From assembly GCA_009936885.1 (NCBI GenBank), contig JAACDT010000272.1:1-19100 (forward strand): a stretch of DNA of 19,100 nucleotides, in the 5' to 3' direction. Both the position numbers and the translations under genes were made by a program. This document shows, one piece after another, positions 1 to 7,374 of the stretch; the first letter of the stretch is position 1, and every line of letters starts with the position of its first letter. The notes under the pieces are model-generated. The model was not told the origin of the DNA. It saw only the letters and a program-made list of their open reading frames with translations, and ran no database searches. Source of the stretch: Alphaproteobacteria bacterium (lineage in GTDB: Bacteria; Pseudomonadota; Alphaproteobacteria; Puniceispirillales; Puniceispirillaceae).

Positions 1-300
1 AATGCCGATGAATTCACAAAACCCTTCCAAGAAGCAATGACCGCTTGGTGCTGGGGTTTTGGATGGGGAGATGAGGTTATTGATGAGAAAACTCGTTCTA
101 TGATGAACCTTGCCATGTTAGGGGCAATGGGACGAATTCATGAATGGGAATTGCATTGTAGGGGAGCACTCAATAATGGTGTTAGCAAAGAAGAAATAAG
201 AGCCATCATACATTGTGTTGGTATTTATGGAGGTGTGCCATTGTCCCTAGAGTGTTTTAGAGCTGCCAAGAAAGTATTTGCCGAGCAAAATATAGAATAA
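1..300 (+). CDS. Carboxymuconolactone decarboxylase (CMD) family protein, 5' end missing
   Basis: The reading frame is open from the first base, so the gene starts before the window; an ATG at 37 is internal. The visible 99 residues are the C-terminal part of an AhpD/CMD-like all-helical protein. The diagnostic stretch is the helix ELHCRGALNNG followed by SKEEIRAIIHCVGIYGGVP, matching the family pattern of an H/C-containing helix, then 'GxxxEEI', then 'YxGxP'. Gamma-carboxymuconolactone decarboxylases act in beta-ketoadipate-type ring catabolism, but many relatives are decarboxylases or peroxidase-like proteins of unknown substrate. The AhpD CxxC pair is not seen here. The gene converges on the amidohydrolase gene. 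Its link to the catabolic cluster next door is plausible from function only. Family call is confident; substrate is unknown. Confidence 0.85.
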   Translation, partial: NADEFTKPFQEAMTAWCWGFGWGDEVIDEKTRSMMNLAMLGAMGRIHEWELHCRGALNNGVSKEEIRAIIHCVGIYGGVPLSLECFRAAKKVFAEQNIE

Positions 301-416
301 CACTCAAGCAACTTAATTAGGTTAGTAACATGAAAAATATAGACTCTTAAGATAGGTAAATTGAATACTAGTAAAAATAGACTTAATTAAAACTAAAACT
401 CGAAAAACATTTGAAT

Positions 417-1283
417 TCAGATTGCATAAAATTCGCATGCAGTCTTTCTAAAGATTGCTTCATGAAAAGATTTAGGAATTAGGGTTCTAAAAGCACTCAT
501 TAAAGTGTTGTAGTCCGAATATAGACTATCTACAGGAAAATTAGAACCAAACATGCATCGTTTTGACCCAAACTGATCTAAGCATGTTTCAATTACGGGT
601 CGAAAGTCCTCTATCTTCCAATCATGCTTAAACATCCCAAGACCTGAAATTTTGCATGTCACATTAGATAGTGAAGAAAATGATTTTAGTGCTTCTTGCC
701 AGTATTTGATCCCTTCTTTTGTTCTGTCATGTGGACTTCCAGCATGACAAAGTGCAACCTTCAACTCTGGTACCTTCTCAAAGAGAAAGGAAGCTTGCTT
801 CATTACCTCTGGAATAAGCTGCAGATCAAACGAATATCCTAGTCTGGATAGTATTTTTAGGTTTTGCAGTACAATTGGAGTTGCAATATTATCTAAGAGA
901 ATAGAGCCTGCTTCTTTACCAGGTGCTCTACTTAAAATTTGCCTCACCCCTGCTACCGATGGTAATTTTTCAAATTTCTCTATTTCTATTATCATTTCAG
1001 ATTTAGTTAAGTCACAAAATACTACCTGCTTCATATTCCAATCAGGATGATTTTTTGTGATATTATCGACCCAAATCGCCTCCTTTATAGGATCCTTGGC
1101 GCCTACTTGAATATGTATGGACCCATTAAATCCATGCGGTTTACAATCTTTCTTAAATTGATGAATTAAATAATCTTTCTGAATTGGACTTGGATCCCCA
1201 AAAAACCGCATTACAGATTTCTCTTCGAGCCACGGATAACGAACAGCAGACAAATTCCATAGATGGTGATGCGCATCAATCAT
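417..1283 (-). CDS. Amidohydrolase (COG3618, lactonase-like TIM-barrel hydrolase)
   Basis: 288 residues, the usual length for the Amidohydro_2 group that includes 2-pyrone-4,6-dicarboxylate lactonase (LigI), L-fuconolactonase and L-rhamnonolactonase. Visible active-site elements are the N-terminal MIDAHHHLW with the HxH pair at H5/H7, a strand-end histidine in VALCHAGSP (H180), and the late aspartate in FGSNFPVDS (D252), the likely general base. There is no signal peptide, so it should act in the cytoplasm. The start codon overlaps the stop of the upstream SnoaL-like gene by four bases (ATGA), indicating translational coupling and one transcript. Expected reaction: metal-dependent or metal-independent hydrolysis of a lactone produced from the imported compound. 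The family is clear; the specific lactone cannot be read from the sequence. Confidence 0.88.
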   Translation of the reverse strand: MIDAHHHLWNLSAVRYPWLEEKSVMRFFGDPSPIQKDYLIHQFKKDCKPHGFNGSIHIQVGAKDPIKEAIWVDNITKNHPDWNMKQVVFCDLTKSEMIIEIEKFEKLPSVAGVRQILSRAPGKEAGSILLDNIATPIVLQNLKILSRLGYSFDLQLIPEVMKQASFLFEKVPELKVALCHAGSPHDRTKEGIKYWQEALKSFSSLSNVTCKISGLGMFKHDWKIEDFRPVIETCLDQFGSKRCMFGSNFPVDSLYSDYNTLMSAFRTLIPKSFHEAIFRKTACEFYAI

Positions 1284-2290
1284 ATAAAACTTGTTTCCTT
1301 CATACGCTTTAGAACATCAAGCCCTTGCATTTTCCAGAAATGCAGAAAATCAATAAAAACCCAATTCTCTGTGAGCTTCTCTCCATCACGCCTATAGAAA
1401 TCAATTACACGCATGTCAGCAGGTTTGTTGCCAGCTGGCATCCCCATAAAACCACCAGTGGGCGTGAGAGTAAGGTTTGGCCAGCCAAAAAATCCGCCAA
1501 ATGCTCCCTCTGCTATTCTACAGATATGGCCATTAAATTGGCGATTAGCAAACCCTTCGCGGAATGGGCCAGAATGCTGCTGTGCATATCGCTCTAAGGT
1601 ATAGGTCGCTCCAATACCCGCCGGCCCCCACCAAATCATGTCTTCATTCCAGCTACGTCGTAATTCATCTAGTAAAGGCTCTTCTCTGCCGCCATGCCAG
1701 TTTTTGCTATCCTCAATCATAAACTCAATGGCATTTAGTGTTTTCTGGCTCTCATATTCAGGCACTGAGTCTGGGACCAACCCGTCAAGGGTCATTGGGC
1801 CAGGCTGAACCAGATGTGCACCTGTTTGCGGGGGAAACGGATTAAAGCCTGCCTGCATCATGAAATGGGGGATATCAAAAAACATAGCTGTTTCAACTAT
1901 TTTATTATCCTTAACATGATTAAATTCACCATATCGAAGCATCATAATTTTTTGTGTCGCTGGAATGTCAAGCCATGGGTTATCAAACAGACCCATTAGA
2001 TGACCCATAGACGCCACCCAAATACCTTCATGTCCTTCTATCTTATTATCACCAGCAATGAAAATATCCATTCGTCTTTGCATATGGCTTATGGATTTTT
2101 TGAGTGGTCCCCAAAATTGTTCTGCAACTGCTTTTGGACCAACCTGTTCGTTAAAAGGATGATAGCCGCGCCAAAGAACTTCAGGGTGCATTATATCTAC
2201 TAATAATTCTTCGACCCTGTTATCAAAAACCGAATCGAGCCTGCGATAATAATCTTGCACTAGTTTCTTTGCAGTTTGTTTATTATTCAT
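1280..2290 (-). CDS. Two-domain SnoaL-like (NTF2-fold) protein A
   Basis: 336 residues made of two SnoaL/NTF2-fold units, roughly residues 1-150 and 185-330. The first ends with DIPHFMMQAGF, the second with NWVFIDFLHFWKMQGLDV. The second carries a WGPAGIG motif (221-227) before the GPF segment and a 'GMPAGNKPADMRVIDFYR' strand pair typical of SnoaL ester cyclases. It is clearly a paralogue of protein C (7364-8437), which shares MMQAG, WYGPSGIG and the NWVMID...QIGVDVL ending. Family members are polyketide cyclases, dehydratases, hydrolases or isomerases; no specific reaction can be assigned. It lacks a signal peptide. It is first in the leftward operon, with the lactonase-like gene translationally coupled behind it, and starts about 82 bases from the shared LacI-type operator. 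The ATG at 2290 has a modest AGGT upstream. Confidence 0.85.
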   Translation of the reverse strand: MNNKQTAKKLVQDYYRRLDSVFDNRVEELLVDIMHPEVLWRGYHPFNEQVGPKAVAEQFWGPLKKSISHMQRRMDIFIAGDNKIEGHEGIWVASMGHLMGLFDNPWLDIPATQKIMMLRYGEFNHVKDNKIVETAMFFDIPHFMMQAGFNPFPPQTGAHLVQPGPMTLDGLVPDSVPEYESQKTLNAIEFMIEDSKNWHGGREEPLLDELRRSWNEDMIWWGPAGIGATYTLERYAQQHSGPFREGFANRQFNGHICRIAEGAFGGFFGWPNLTLTPTGGFMGMPAGNKPADMRVIDFYRRDGEKLTENWVFIDFLHFWKMQGLDVLKRMKETSFI

Positions 2291-2342
2291 ATCGTTTTCG
2301 ACCTATCAAAATGTGAACCAGCTTAGGAGAGAAAAAATTAGC

Positions 2343-2372
2343 TTGCCAAGATAAGATTTCCTTGTCTAGAAT
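2343..2372 (+). promoter_or_regulatory. Candidate promoter of the rightward ABC/catabolic operon
   Basis: TTGCCA (2343-2348) and TAGAAT (2367-2372) lie 18 bases apart, giving a reasonable sigma-70 -35/-10 pair. The expected transcription start is near 2379, inside the palindromic operator. This arrangement is classic for repression. It leaves a leader of about 107 bases before the solute-binding protein gene. Read by eye only. Confidence 0.5.
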
Positions 2373-2380
2373 TTTTGCAA
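2351..2380 (-). promoter_or_regulatory. Possible leftward promoter of the SnoaL A/lactonase operon
   Basis: On the minus strand, TTGCAA (complement of 2375-2380, inside the operator) and TCTTAT (complement of 2351-2356) are 18 bases apart. Each matches the consensus at four of six positions. If real, the LacI-type site overlaps its -35 box, so a single operator would control both directions. This is a weak call. Confidence 0.25.
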
Positions 2381-2392
2381 ACGTATGCAAAA
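2373..2392. promoter_or_regulatory. LacI/GalR-family operator (near-perfect palindrome)
   Basis: TTTTGCAAACGTATGCAAAA is a 20-base palindrome centred on a CG step (2382-2383) with nine of ten base pairs symmetric; only the third pair from the centre (A2380/A2385) fails. The central CpG and TGCAAACG-like half site are typical of LacI/GalR-family operators, where the hinge helix inserts at the CpG. It lies in the divergent spacer just downstream of the rightward -10 box. The only DNA-binding regulator in the window is the LacI-family protein at 8421-9491, the obvious candidate ligand. I saw no second copy elsewhere in the window. Confidence 0.75.
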
Positions 2393-2422
2393 TTACCTTA
2401 TTTAAATTTTTAAACGACAAAT

Positions 2423-2439
2423 TTCAGGAAAAACCTGAA
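2423..2439 (+). other. Small hairpin in the leader of the solute-binding protein mRNA
   Basis: TTCAGG and CCTGAA form a perfect 6-base-pair stem around an AAAAA loop, about 45 bases after the inferred transcription start and 46 before the ATG. There is no T-run, so it is not a terminator. It may be a 5' stabilising element or chance. Confidence 0.3.
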
Positions 2440-2485
2440 CACAAATCAACAAAGTTCACAAAACTTCATAGGAGTATTATTTATT

Positions 2486-3712
2486 ATGTTTTTCAGAACA
2501 ATTCTAACAGCTGGAGCCATAGGGCTTCTATCAACTGCGTCTTATGCTGGATGTGGTATAGATTCTGGATCCGTACGTATTGGCGGAAATGATTTCCCAG
2601 CATATCAAGCTGTTACACAAGCAGCTAATGGCTGTTCAGGTGACGGCGTATCTGTAACCGTAGATTTAAATAAAGATCATAAAGATCGTCAGGTAGCTGC
2701 CCTTACAGCCAACCCAGCAGAATTCACATCATCGATTGCTAATAATAGTGCCTTAGTCGCACTGATGAATGATGGGCTTGTTCAGCCACTCAACAATCTA
2801 ATTGCAAAACACGGCTCTGGCTTGCAAGACATGCAAATCGTATCAATTGATGGCGAAGTAATGGCTGTTGCTTTTATGGCGAACGCGCAGCATCTTTTCT
2901 ATCGCTCTGACATTTTGGAAGCTGCTGGTGTAGCACCTCCTAGGACTTATGAAGAAGTATTAGCTGCGGCTAAGGCAATCAAAAGCAAAGGATTAATGGA
3001 GTATCCTATTGCTGGCACCTATGGAGGCTGGAACCTTGGTCTTGAATTCATCAATATGTATTTAGGACATGGCGGTGAATTTTTTGAAAGCGGTTCTGCA
3101 AACCCGTCAATTAATAATGCCAAGGGTGTGGCTACTTTAAATATGATGAAGTCTCTTTCTGCCTATATGAACCCAGACTTCCTCACCTATGACTCAAACG
3201 CTGTTCAGGCAGATTGGGAAGCTGGCAAGGTTGCTTTAACCAATCTTTGGGGCTCACGTGCTGGCGCTGTAACAGACGGTGAAGGGTCAACTGCTGAAAT
3301 TGATAGCAACACCAAATTTGCTAGCGCTCCAACTGTAGCTGGTGGCACAACTCCTTCAACCACCTTATGGTGGGATGGTATTACGGTTGCGACCAACATA
3401 TCTGATGAAGATGCAGAAGCAACTTTTATTGCTATGATGGAAGGTATTTCGCCTGCAATGGCTGCGGCAAATCCAAATAAAGCAAACTGGCTAATTTCAG
3501 GTGCTAAGCCTCGCGCAACTGGAGTTGGTGTTGTTGAGTCTGCAAAAGGCGGCGCACTTCCATATCCAATGCTTCCCTATATGGGCTCAATGCATAATGC
3601 TATTGGCAGCGAGATTGTTGACTTTCTTCAAGGCAATGAAACAGCAGAAAAAGCCCTTGCAGATGTAGAAGCAGCTTACATCGCAGCTGCCACTGAAAAA
3701 GGCTTTCTATAA
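2486..3712 (+). CDS. ABC transporter solute-binding protein (carbohydrate type, family 1)
   Basis: 408 residues, the usual size for MalE/UgpB-like periplasmic receptors. An N-terminal signal peptide (about residues 1-21, ending TASYA) precedes the mature chain; C23 and C50 may form a disulfide. The lipobox is imperfect (Tyr at -3), so a soluble periplasmic form is favoured. Family features include AVAFMANAQHLFYRSDILEAAGV (canonical 'YNxxxFxxAG' region), the TYEEVLAAAKAIK helix and the tryptophan-rich LWWDGITV strand late in the protein. The start at 2486 follows GGAG at 2471-2474. It is the first gene of the rightward operon behind the LacI-type operator and is separated from the permeases by a terminator-like hairpin, fitting higher expression of the receptor. 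Substrate is unknown; sugar or polyol-like is inferred from the family. Confidence 0.92.
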   Translation: MFFRTILTAGAIGLLSTASYAGCGIDSGSVRIGGNDFPAYQAVTQAANGCSGDGVSVTVDLNKDHKDRQVAALTANPAEFTSSIANNSALVALMNDGLVQPLNNLIAKHGSGLQDMQIVSIDGEVMAVAFMANAQHLFYRSDILEAAGVAPPRTYEEVLAAAKAIKSKGLMEYPIAGTYGGWNLGLEFINMYLGHGGEFFESGSANPSINNAKGVATLNMMKSLSAYMNPDFLTYDSNAVQADWEAGKVALTNLWGSRAGAVTDGEGSTAEIDSNTKFASAPTVAGGTTPSTTLWWDGITVATNISDEDAEATFIAMMEGISPAMAAANPNKANWLISGAKPRATGVGVVESAKGGALPYPMLPYMGSMHNAIGSEIVDFLQGNETAEKALADVEAAYIAAATEKGFL

Positions 3713-3728
3713 GTCTAGCCATTTAAGG

Positions 3729-3760
3729 ATACAGAGGGTGGACCACCCTCTGTATTTTTT
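3729..3760 (+). terminator. Strong intrinsic terminator/attenuator after the solute-binding protein gene
   Basis: ATACAGAGGGT (3729-3739) pairs perfectly with ACCCTCTGTAT (3745-3755) around a 5-base loop, and could close further to 13 pairs. A run of six T follows (3755-3760). It sits 17 bases after the stop codon, inside the operon. Partial read-through or 3'-end protection here would give more receptor mRNA than permease mRNA, as known for other binding-protein operons. Confidence 0.85.
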
Positions 3761-3781
3761 ATGTAAGCATTCATCCAGAAA

Positions 3782-3812
3782 CACTTTTTAAGGCCAGCTC
3801 CACTTTTTAAGG
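3782..3812 (+). repeat. Two direct copies of CACTTTTTAAGG
   Basis: Identical 12-base units occupy 3782-3793 and 3801-3812, just upstream of the first permease gene. The AAGG of the second copy is over 20 bases from the ATG, too far to be its main ribosome binding site. Function is unknown; it may be a slipped duplication. Confidence 0.5.
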
Positions 3813-3832
3813 AAAAACCGGAAACAAGCCGA

Positions 3833-4870
3833 ATGCCACACCATACCTTCTTTAAATTTATCTGGCCTTCGGCGCTTGCGATGCTTGTATTCATCGCGCT
3901 ACCTATTATTTCTATTACCATTCAATCTTTTTATATCAACCATGAGCAGGTATTAGTAACCGTCGAAAACTGTGGGCCTTTTGGGTGTAAAGAAGTAACC
4001 AAAGTTGATGTTGAGGCCACACGTGCATTAAGCGAACAAAAGCCACTTGGCAAGTTTAATGGTTTTGGCACCTATACTAACCGTAATCACCTTGCATTCT
4101 CGCACATTAGTGAAGCATGGAATGCCGCGCCTAATCTTGGTTATTTTATCGGTGAGGTTTTAAATCTACCTTTTTATAAAGCGCTTAGTTTTACGCTTAC
4201 CTATACCTTTATTGTTACGCCATGCGTTATAATTCTTGGCTTTTGTATTGCACTTTGTGTCAACAGGTTGCCTTCAATTTTCAAAGGACCAACGATATTT
4301 GTATCTCTGCTTCCAATGATTATAACGCCGCTTATTGGCTCTCTTGTATTATTTTGGATGATAGATGCAGAAGGAATTATTGGCAGCTTTCTGAAGATTA
4401 TTTTTGATGACCCAAGCCTGTCTCTCAAGGCTTCGCCCACGCTAACTTGGATTATGCTAATTGTTTACGGGATTTGGCATCATGCGCCATTTGCATTTGT
4501 TGTATTTTATGCAGGATTGCAAACAGTCCCCAAAGACACCCTAGAAAGCGCGATGATCGATGGCGCAAGCAAGTGGGAGCAAACACGATATGTAGTCGTT
4601 CCACATTTAATGCCGTTAGTAGTTTTTATATCGCTTATTCAACTAATGGATAATTTCCGCGTTTTTGAGCCGATGGTTGGGTTTAATGCACAAGCAAGTG
4701 CAACTTCCCTATCCTGGCTAATTTATAATGATTTCAGAAGCGGGGATGGTGCGATGTTATTTGGTTCTGCTGCAGCTACATCCATTCTAACCATTATCGG
4801 CGTAAGCATTTTATTAACCCCTATTATTGTCAGATCATGGCAATCTAGCAAACCAGCTGTCGGGGGATAA
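3833..4870 (+). CDS. ABC transporter permease (MalF/UgpA type)
   Basis: 345 residues. The first membrane helix is near residues 8-30. A periplasmic loop of roughly 100 residues follows, with two cysteines in ENCGPFGCKEV (C47, C52), then the core binding-protein-dependent transport fold with helices from about residue 120 to the end. The cytoplasmic EAA loop that contacts the ATPase is visible as LESAMIDGAS (from residue 237), followed by W-x-R-x5-P (KWEQTRYVVVPHLMP). The start at 3833 is supported by a GGAAA 9 bases upstream and by the helix beginning straight after it. The gene ends 3 bases before the second permease gene. It should form a heterodimer with that protein and import the ligand delivered by the receptor at 2486-3712. 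Confidence 0.92.
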   Translation: MPHHTFFKFIWPSALAMLVFIALPIISITIQSFYINHEQVLVTVENCGPFGCKEVTKVDVEATRALSEQKPLGKFNGFGTYTNRNHLAFSHISEAWNAAPNLGYFIGEVLNLPFYKALSFTLTYTFIVTPCVIILGFCIALCVNRLPSIFKGPTIFVSLLPMIITPLIGSLVLFWMIDAEGIIGSFLKIIFDDPSLSLKASPTLTWIMLIVYGIWHHAPFAFVVFYAGLQTVPKDTLESAMIDGASKWEQTRYVVVPHLMPLVVFISLIQLMDNFRVFEPMVGFNAQASATSLSWLIYNDFRSGDGAMLFGSAAATSILTIIGVSILLTPIIVRSWQSSKPAVGG

Positions 4871-4873
4871 GAC

Positions 4874-5746
4874 ATGAATAAAGCAAGCCCCCACTGGTTA
4901 AATTTTTTAAGTATCTCCTTTTTAGTGTTATGGTTAGTTCTTGCTTGTGTCCCTTTTCTATGGACATTTTGGGGTAGTTTTAAAGTCCAAGCAGATTTTT
5001 TCTCCAAGCAGGATTGGCAAAATGCAATTTTTGGGATTCGCACCCTTGTTGAAACAGGCGCAAGCTTTACCACTGACGGCTATGAAGGCGCTTGGATTCA
5101 AGAGGGTTTTTGGAAAGCGGCTCTTAACACAGCCATTGTTACTTTAAGCGTTGTTGCTATTTCACTTACGCTTGGCACGCTTGGCGGATATGCCTTGGCG
5201 AGGTCCGGGTTTAGATACGCTTTCTGGATACTGATTGCCGCACTTATTTTTCGTGCAATGCCTCATATCACATTAGTTTCAGGATATTTATTACCATTCT
5301 TTGAACTTGGATTATGGGGACACCTATCCACAACGATCATCGTTCTGGTAGCCATAAATCAGCCTTTCACTTTATGGATGTTACATTCATTTTTTCTATC
5401 CATCCCTAAAGATTTAGATGAAAGCGCGATGGTGGATGGATGCACAAGATTTCAAGCATTCAGACATGTCATTATTCCTGTTATGTGGCCAGGCGTAATA
5501 ACAACGGGGCTATTTAGTTTTTTGCTGGCCTATAATGATTTTGCCATCACAGCACTACTTCTAACCGAGGAAAACCAAACAATGGTTCCCAAAATTGCAA
5601 GCTTTTTAGGGTCCACGCAAGAGCAGGGCAATGTGATGTTTGCAGTGGCAGCGGTTGTATCTGCAACAGCGCCTTTATTTGTTTTAGTAATGTTCTTTCA
5701 ACGTCAAATTGTCAGCGGATTAACCGCAGGAGCAGTAAAAGGATAA
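4874..5746 (+). CDS. ABC transporter permease (MalG/UgpE type)
   Basis: 290 residues, usual for MalG-type subunits. Helix 1 covers about residues 12-33. A periplasmic loop with DFFSKQDW and an insertion up to about residue 80 precedes the transport-protein core. The EAA motif is DLDESAMVDGC (from residue 180) with FQAFRHVIIPVMWPG behind it. The C-terminal helix and short tail (QRQIVSGLTAGAVKG) are characteristic of MalG-like permeases, whose end reaches toward the translocation path. It lies between the MalF-like permease (3 bases apart) and the ATPase gene (9 bases apart), so it is cotranscribed. Family is certain from motif and context; ligand is not known. Confidence 0.93.
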   Translation: MNKASPHWLNFLSISFLVLWLVLACVPFLWTFWGSFKVQADFFSKQDWQNAIFGIRTLVETGASFTTDGYEGAWIQEGFWKAALNTAIVTLSVVAISLTLGTLGGYALARSGFRYAFWILIAALIFRAMPHITLVSGYLLPFFELGLWGHLSTTIIVLVAINQPFTLWMLHSFFLSIPKDLDESAMVDGCTRFQAFRHVIIPVMWPGVITTGLFSFLLAYNDFAITALLLTEENQTMVPKIASFLGSTQEQGNVMFAVAAVVSATAPLFVLVMFFQRQIVSGLTAGAVKG

Positions 5747-5755
5747 ACCGATTTA

Positions 5756-6829
5756 ATGGCTAGTATAACCTTAAAAAACTTAAGCAAAAGATGGGGAAGT
5801 TTTGTTGCTGTAGATGACTTAAATCTTGAGGTTTTTGATACAGAATTTCTTGTTTTACTTGGGCCATCTGGCTGCGGGAAGACAACAACAATGCGTATGA
5901 TAGCAGGGTTAGAGCAAGAAACCTCTGGCGAGGTATTTATTGGCACGACAAAGGTAAATCAGCTAGAGCCAAAAGATAGAGATGTTGCCATGGTATTTCA
6001 ATCTTATGGTCTGTACCCAAATATGAATGTATATGAGAATATAAGATTCCCCCTTAAAATTCGAAAGATTGATCCCAAAACCCATGCCACCCGCGTAAAT
6101 CGAGCCGCTGAGATGGTAGAGCTTACAGAGTTTCTGCATCGCAAACCCTCTGAGCTTTCGGGTGGTCAGAAACAACGCGTTGCATTGGCACGAGCTATTG
6201 TTCGAGAGCCAAATGTATTTTTAATGGATGAACCTCTCTCCAATCTTGACGCAAAATTAAGAGTATCAACACGGGCACAAATAAAACATTTGCATCATGA
6301 AATGCAGGTAACAACGATTTATGTTACGCATGATCAAATAGAAGCAATGACACTTGCAGATCGCGTTGTTGTTCTAAATAAAGGTGTTGTCCAGCAAATT
6401 GGAACCCCTTCCCAGATTTATGATACTCCTCAAAATCTATTTGTTGCTGGTTTTATTGGAAACCCTGCAATGAACCTAATTTCTGGGCATATTATCAACA
6501 ATCAGTTTAACGCAGAAAATATCAGCCTGAGTGGATTTAAAACCAATGATGGCGCTATAACGCTTGGATTTCGAGCAGAGGACGCTGCGATACAAACTAA
6601 GGAAACTAAATCTGCAACTAATAATCAGATTTCAGCTCCTATCTATACTCTGGAATTACTAGGTGATTCTACGATGGTCTCCTTTCAGATTTCAGATTCA
6701 TTAATATCGGTAAAAGCGCCAAAGGATTACTCGGCTAAAATTGGAGATGTTGTAAATATCCAAATTCCAATTAGGGCTTGCCATCTATTTGACACTGAGA
6801 ATGGAACACGAATTAGGGAGAGCCGCTGA
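5756..6829 (+). CDS. ABC transporter ATP-binding protein (MalK/UgpC type)
   Basis: 357 residues with every nucleotide-binding motif: Walker A GPSGCGKTT (36-44), Q-loop Q82, signature LSGGQ (134-138), Walker B FLMDEP (155-160) with catalytic E159, D-loop SNLD, and H192 in YVTHDQ. Residues from about 235 onward form the regulatory TOBE-like domain found in carbohydrate importers, although this tail is divergent. GTPSQIYDTPQNLFVAGFIGNPAMN is the typical MalK/UgpC linker. It would energise the two permeases encoded just upstream. AAGGA lies about 12 bases before the ATG. The stop codon overlaps the start of the next gene by one base (TGATG), tying the first SnoaL-like enzyme directly to the transporter. 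Confidence 0.95.
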   Translation: MASITLKNLSKRWGSFVAVDDLNLEVFDTEFLVLLGPSGCGKTTTMRMIAGLEQETSGEVFIGTTKVNQLEPKDRDVAMVFQSYGLYPNMNVYENIRFPLKIRKIDPKTHATRVNRAAEMVELTEFLHRKPSELSGGQKQRVALARAIVREPNVFLMDEPLSNLDAKLRVSTRAQIKHLHHEMQVTTIYVTHDQIEAMTLADRVVVLNKGVVQQIGTPSQIYDTPQNLFVAGFIGNPAMNLISGHIINNQFNAENISLSGFKTNDGAITLGFRAEDAAIQTKETKSATNNQISAPIYTLELLGDSTMVSFQISDSLISVKAPKDYSAKIGDVVNIQIPIRACHLFDTENGTRIRESR

Positions 6830-7374
6830 TGGTAGGAGCAAGACCAGAACAAGCCACGTTAAGTAAGGATACCGATTTATCAAAAACAGATGCTACGCGC
6901 GCAGTGATAGAGGGCATGGTTGACGGTCTTAATGACCACCGAATTAATGATATAGGACAGTTTTTTGCCTCTCAATTTAGATGGATGGGTAATTTTGGTT
7001 GCGGAACAAAAAACGGATTAGATGCATTTCAGGATAACTGGCAGAGACCGTTTCAGGCCGCATTTTCAGATAAGGTCTGCATCGATGAGGCACGCCTTTA
7101 TATGGGTGAATGGGCAGCAGCCTTTGGCAGGCAAGAAGCTATTCATAGCGGCGAGTTTATGGGCATTCCAGCCACAGGTAAAAAAGTGGATATTCGCTAT
7201 ATGGATTTCTGGAAAGTTAAAGAGGGCAAAATCGTTGATAATTGGGTGATGGTTGATTTTCCGTCTGTGCTGTCACAGCTTGGCGTGGATTGTTTTTCAG
7301 GCCAAGGGTGGGAAGCCTTTGATAAGGGTACTAAAACACCCCCAACACCAGAAAGAAGGTCAGATGGCACTTAA
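6829..7374 (+). CDS. Single-domain SnoaL-like protein B (ester-cyclase type)
   Basis: 181 residues with one SnoaL/NTF2-fold unit at about residues 18-155. Its RWMGNFGCGT segment (51-60) stands where proteins A and C have WWGPAGIG and WYGPSGIG. It shares FMGIPATGKKVDIRYMDFW and NWVMVDFPSVLSQLGVD with their second domains. It therefore looks like a free-standing version of that second domain. The N-terminal 20 residues and the tail after about 160 are polar and probably disordered. It starts at the 1-base overlap with the ATPase gene and overlaps the next SnoaL gene by 11 bases, so translation should be coupled. The SnoaL fold is known in cyclases, hydrolases and isomerases; substrate unknown. 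Confidence 0.85.
   Translation: MVGARPEQATLSKDTDLSKTDATRAVIEGMVDGLNDHRINDIGQFFASQFRWMGNFGCGTKNGLDAFQDNWQRPFQAAFSDKVCIDEARLYMGEWAAAFGRQEAIHSGEFMGIPATGKKVDIRYMDFWKVKEGKIVDNWVMVDFPSVLSQLGVDCFSGQGWEAFDKGTKTPPTPERRSDGT

Noticed and set aside
301..416. Search for a terminator between the convergent CMD and amidohydrolase genes
   Set aside because: The sequence is AT-rich, with no stem of useful length followed by T-runs.
2312..2460. Distant inverted heptamers TGTGAAC (2312-2318) and GTTCACA (2454-2460)
   Set aside because: Seven-base matches 135 bases apart are easily due to chance; no CRP-type full site is formed.
7253..7363. Longer N-terminus for SnoaL protein C from ATG 7253
   Set aside because: It would overlap the preceding gene by more than 120 bases; the ATG at 7364 has a good ribosome binding site and starts directly before the conserved domain.
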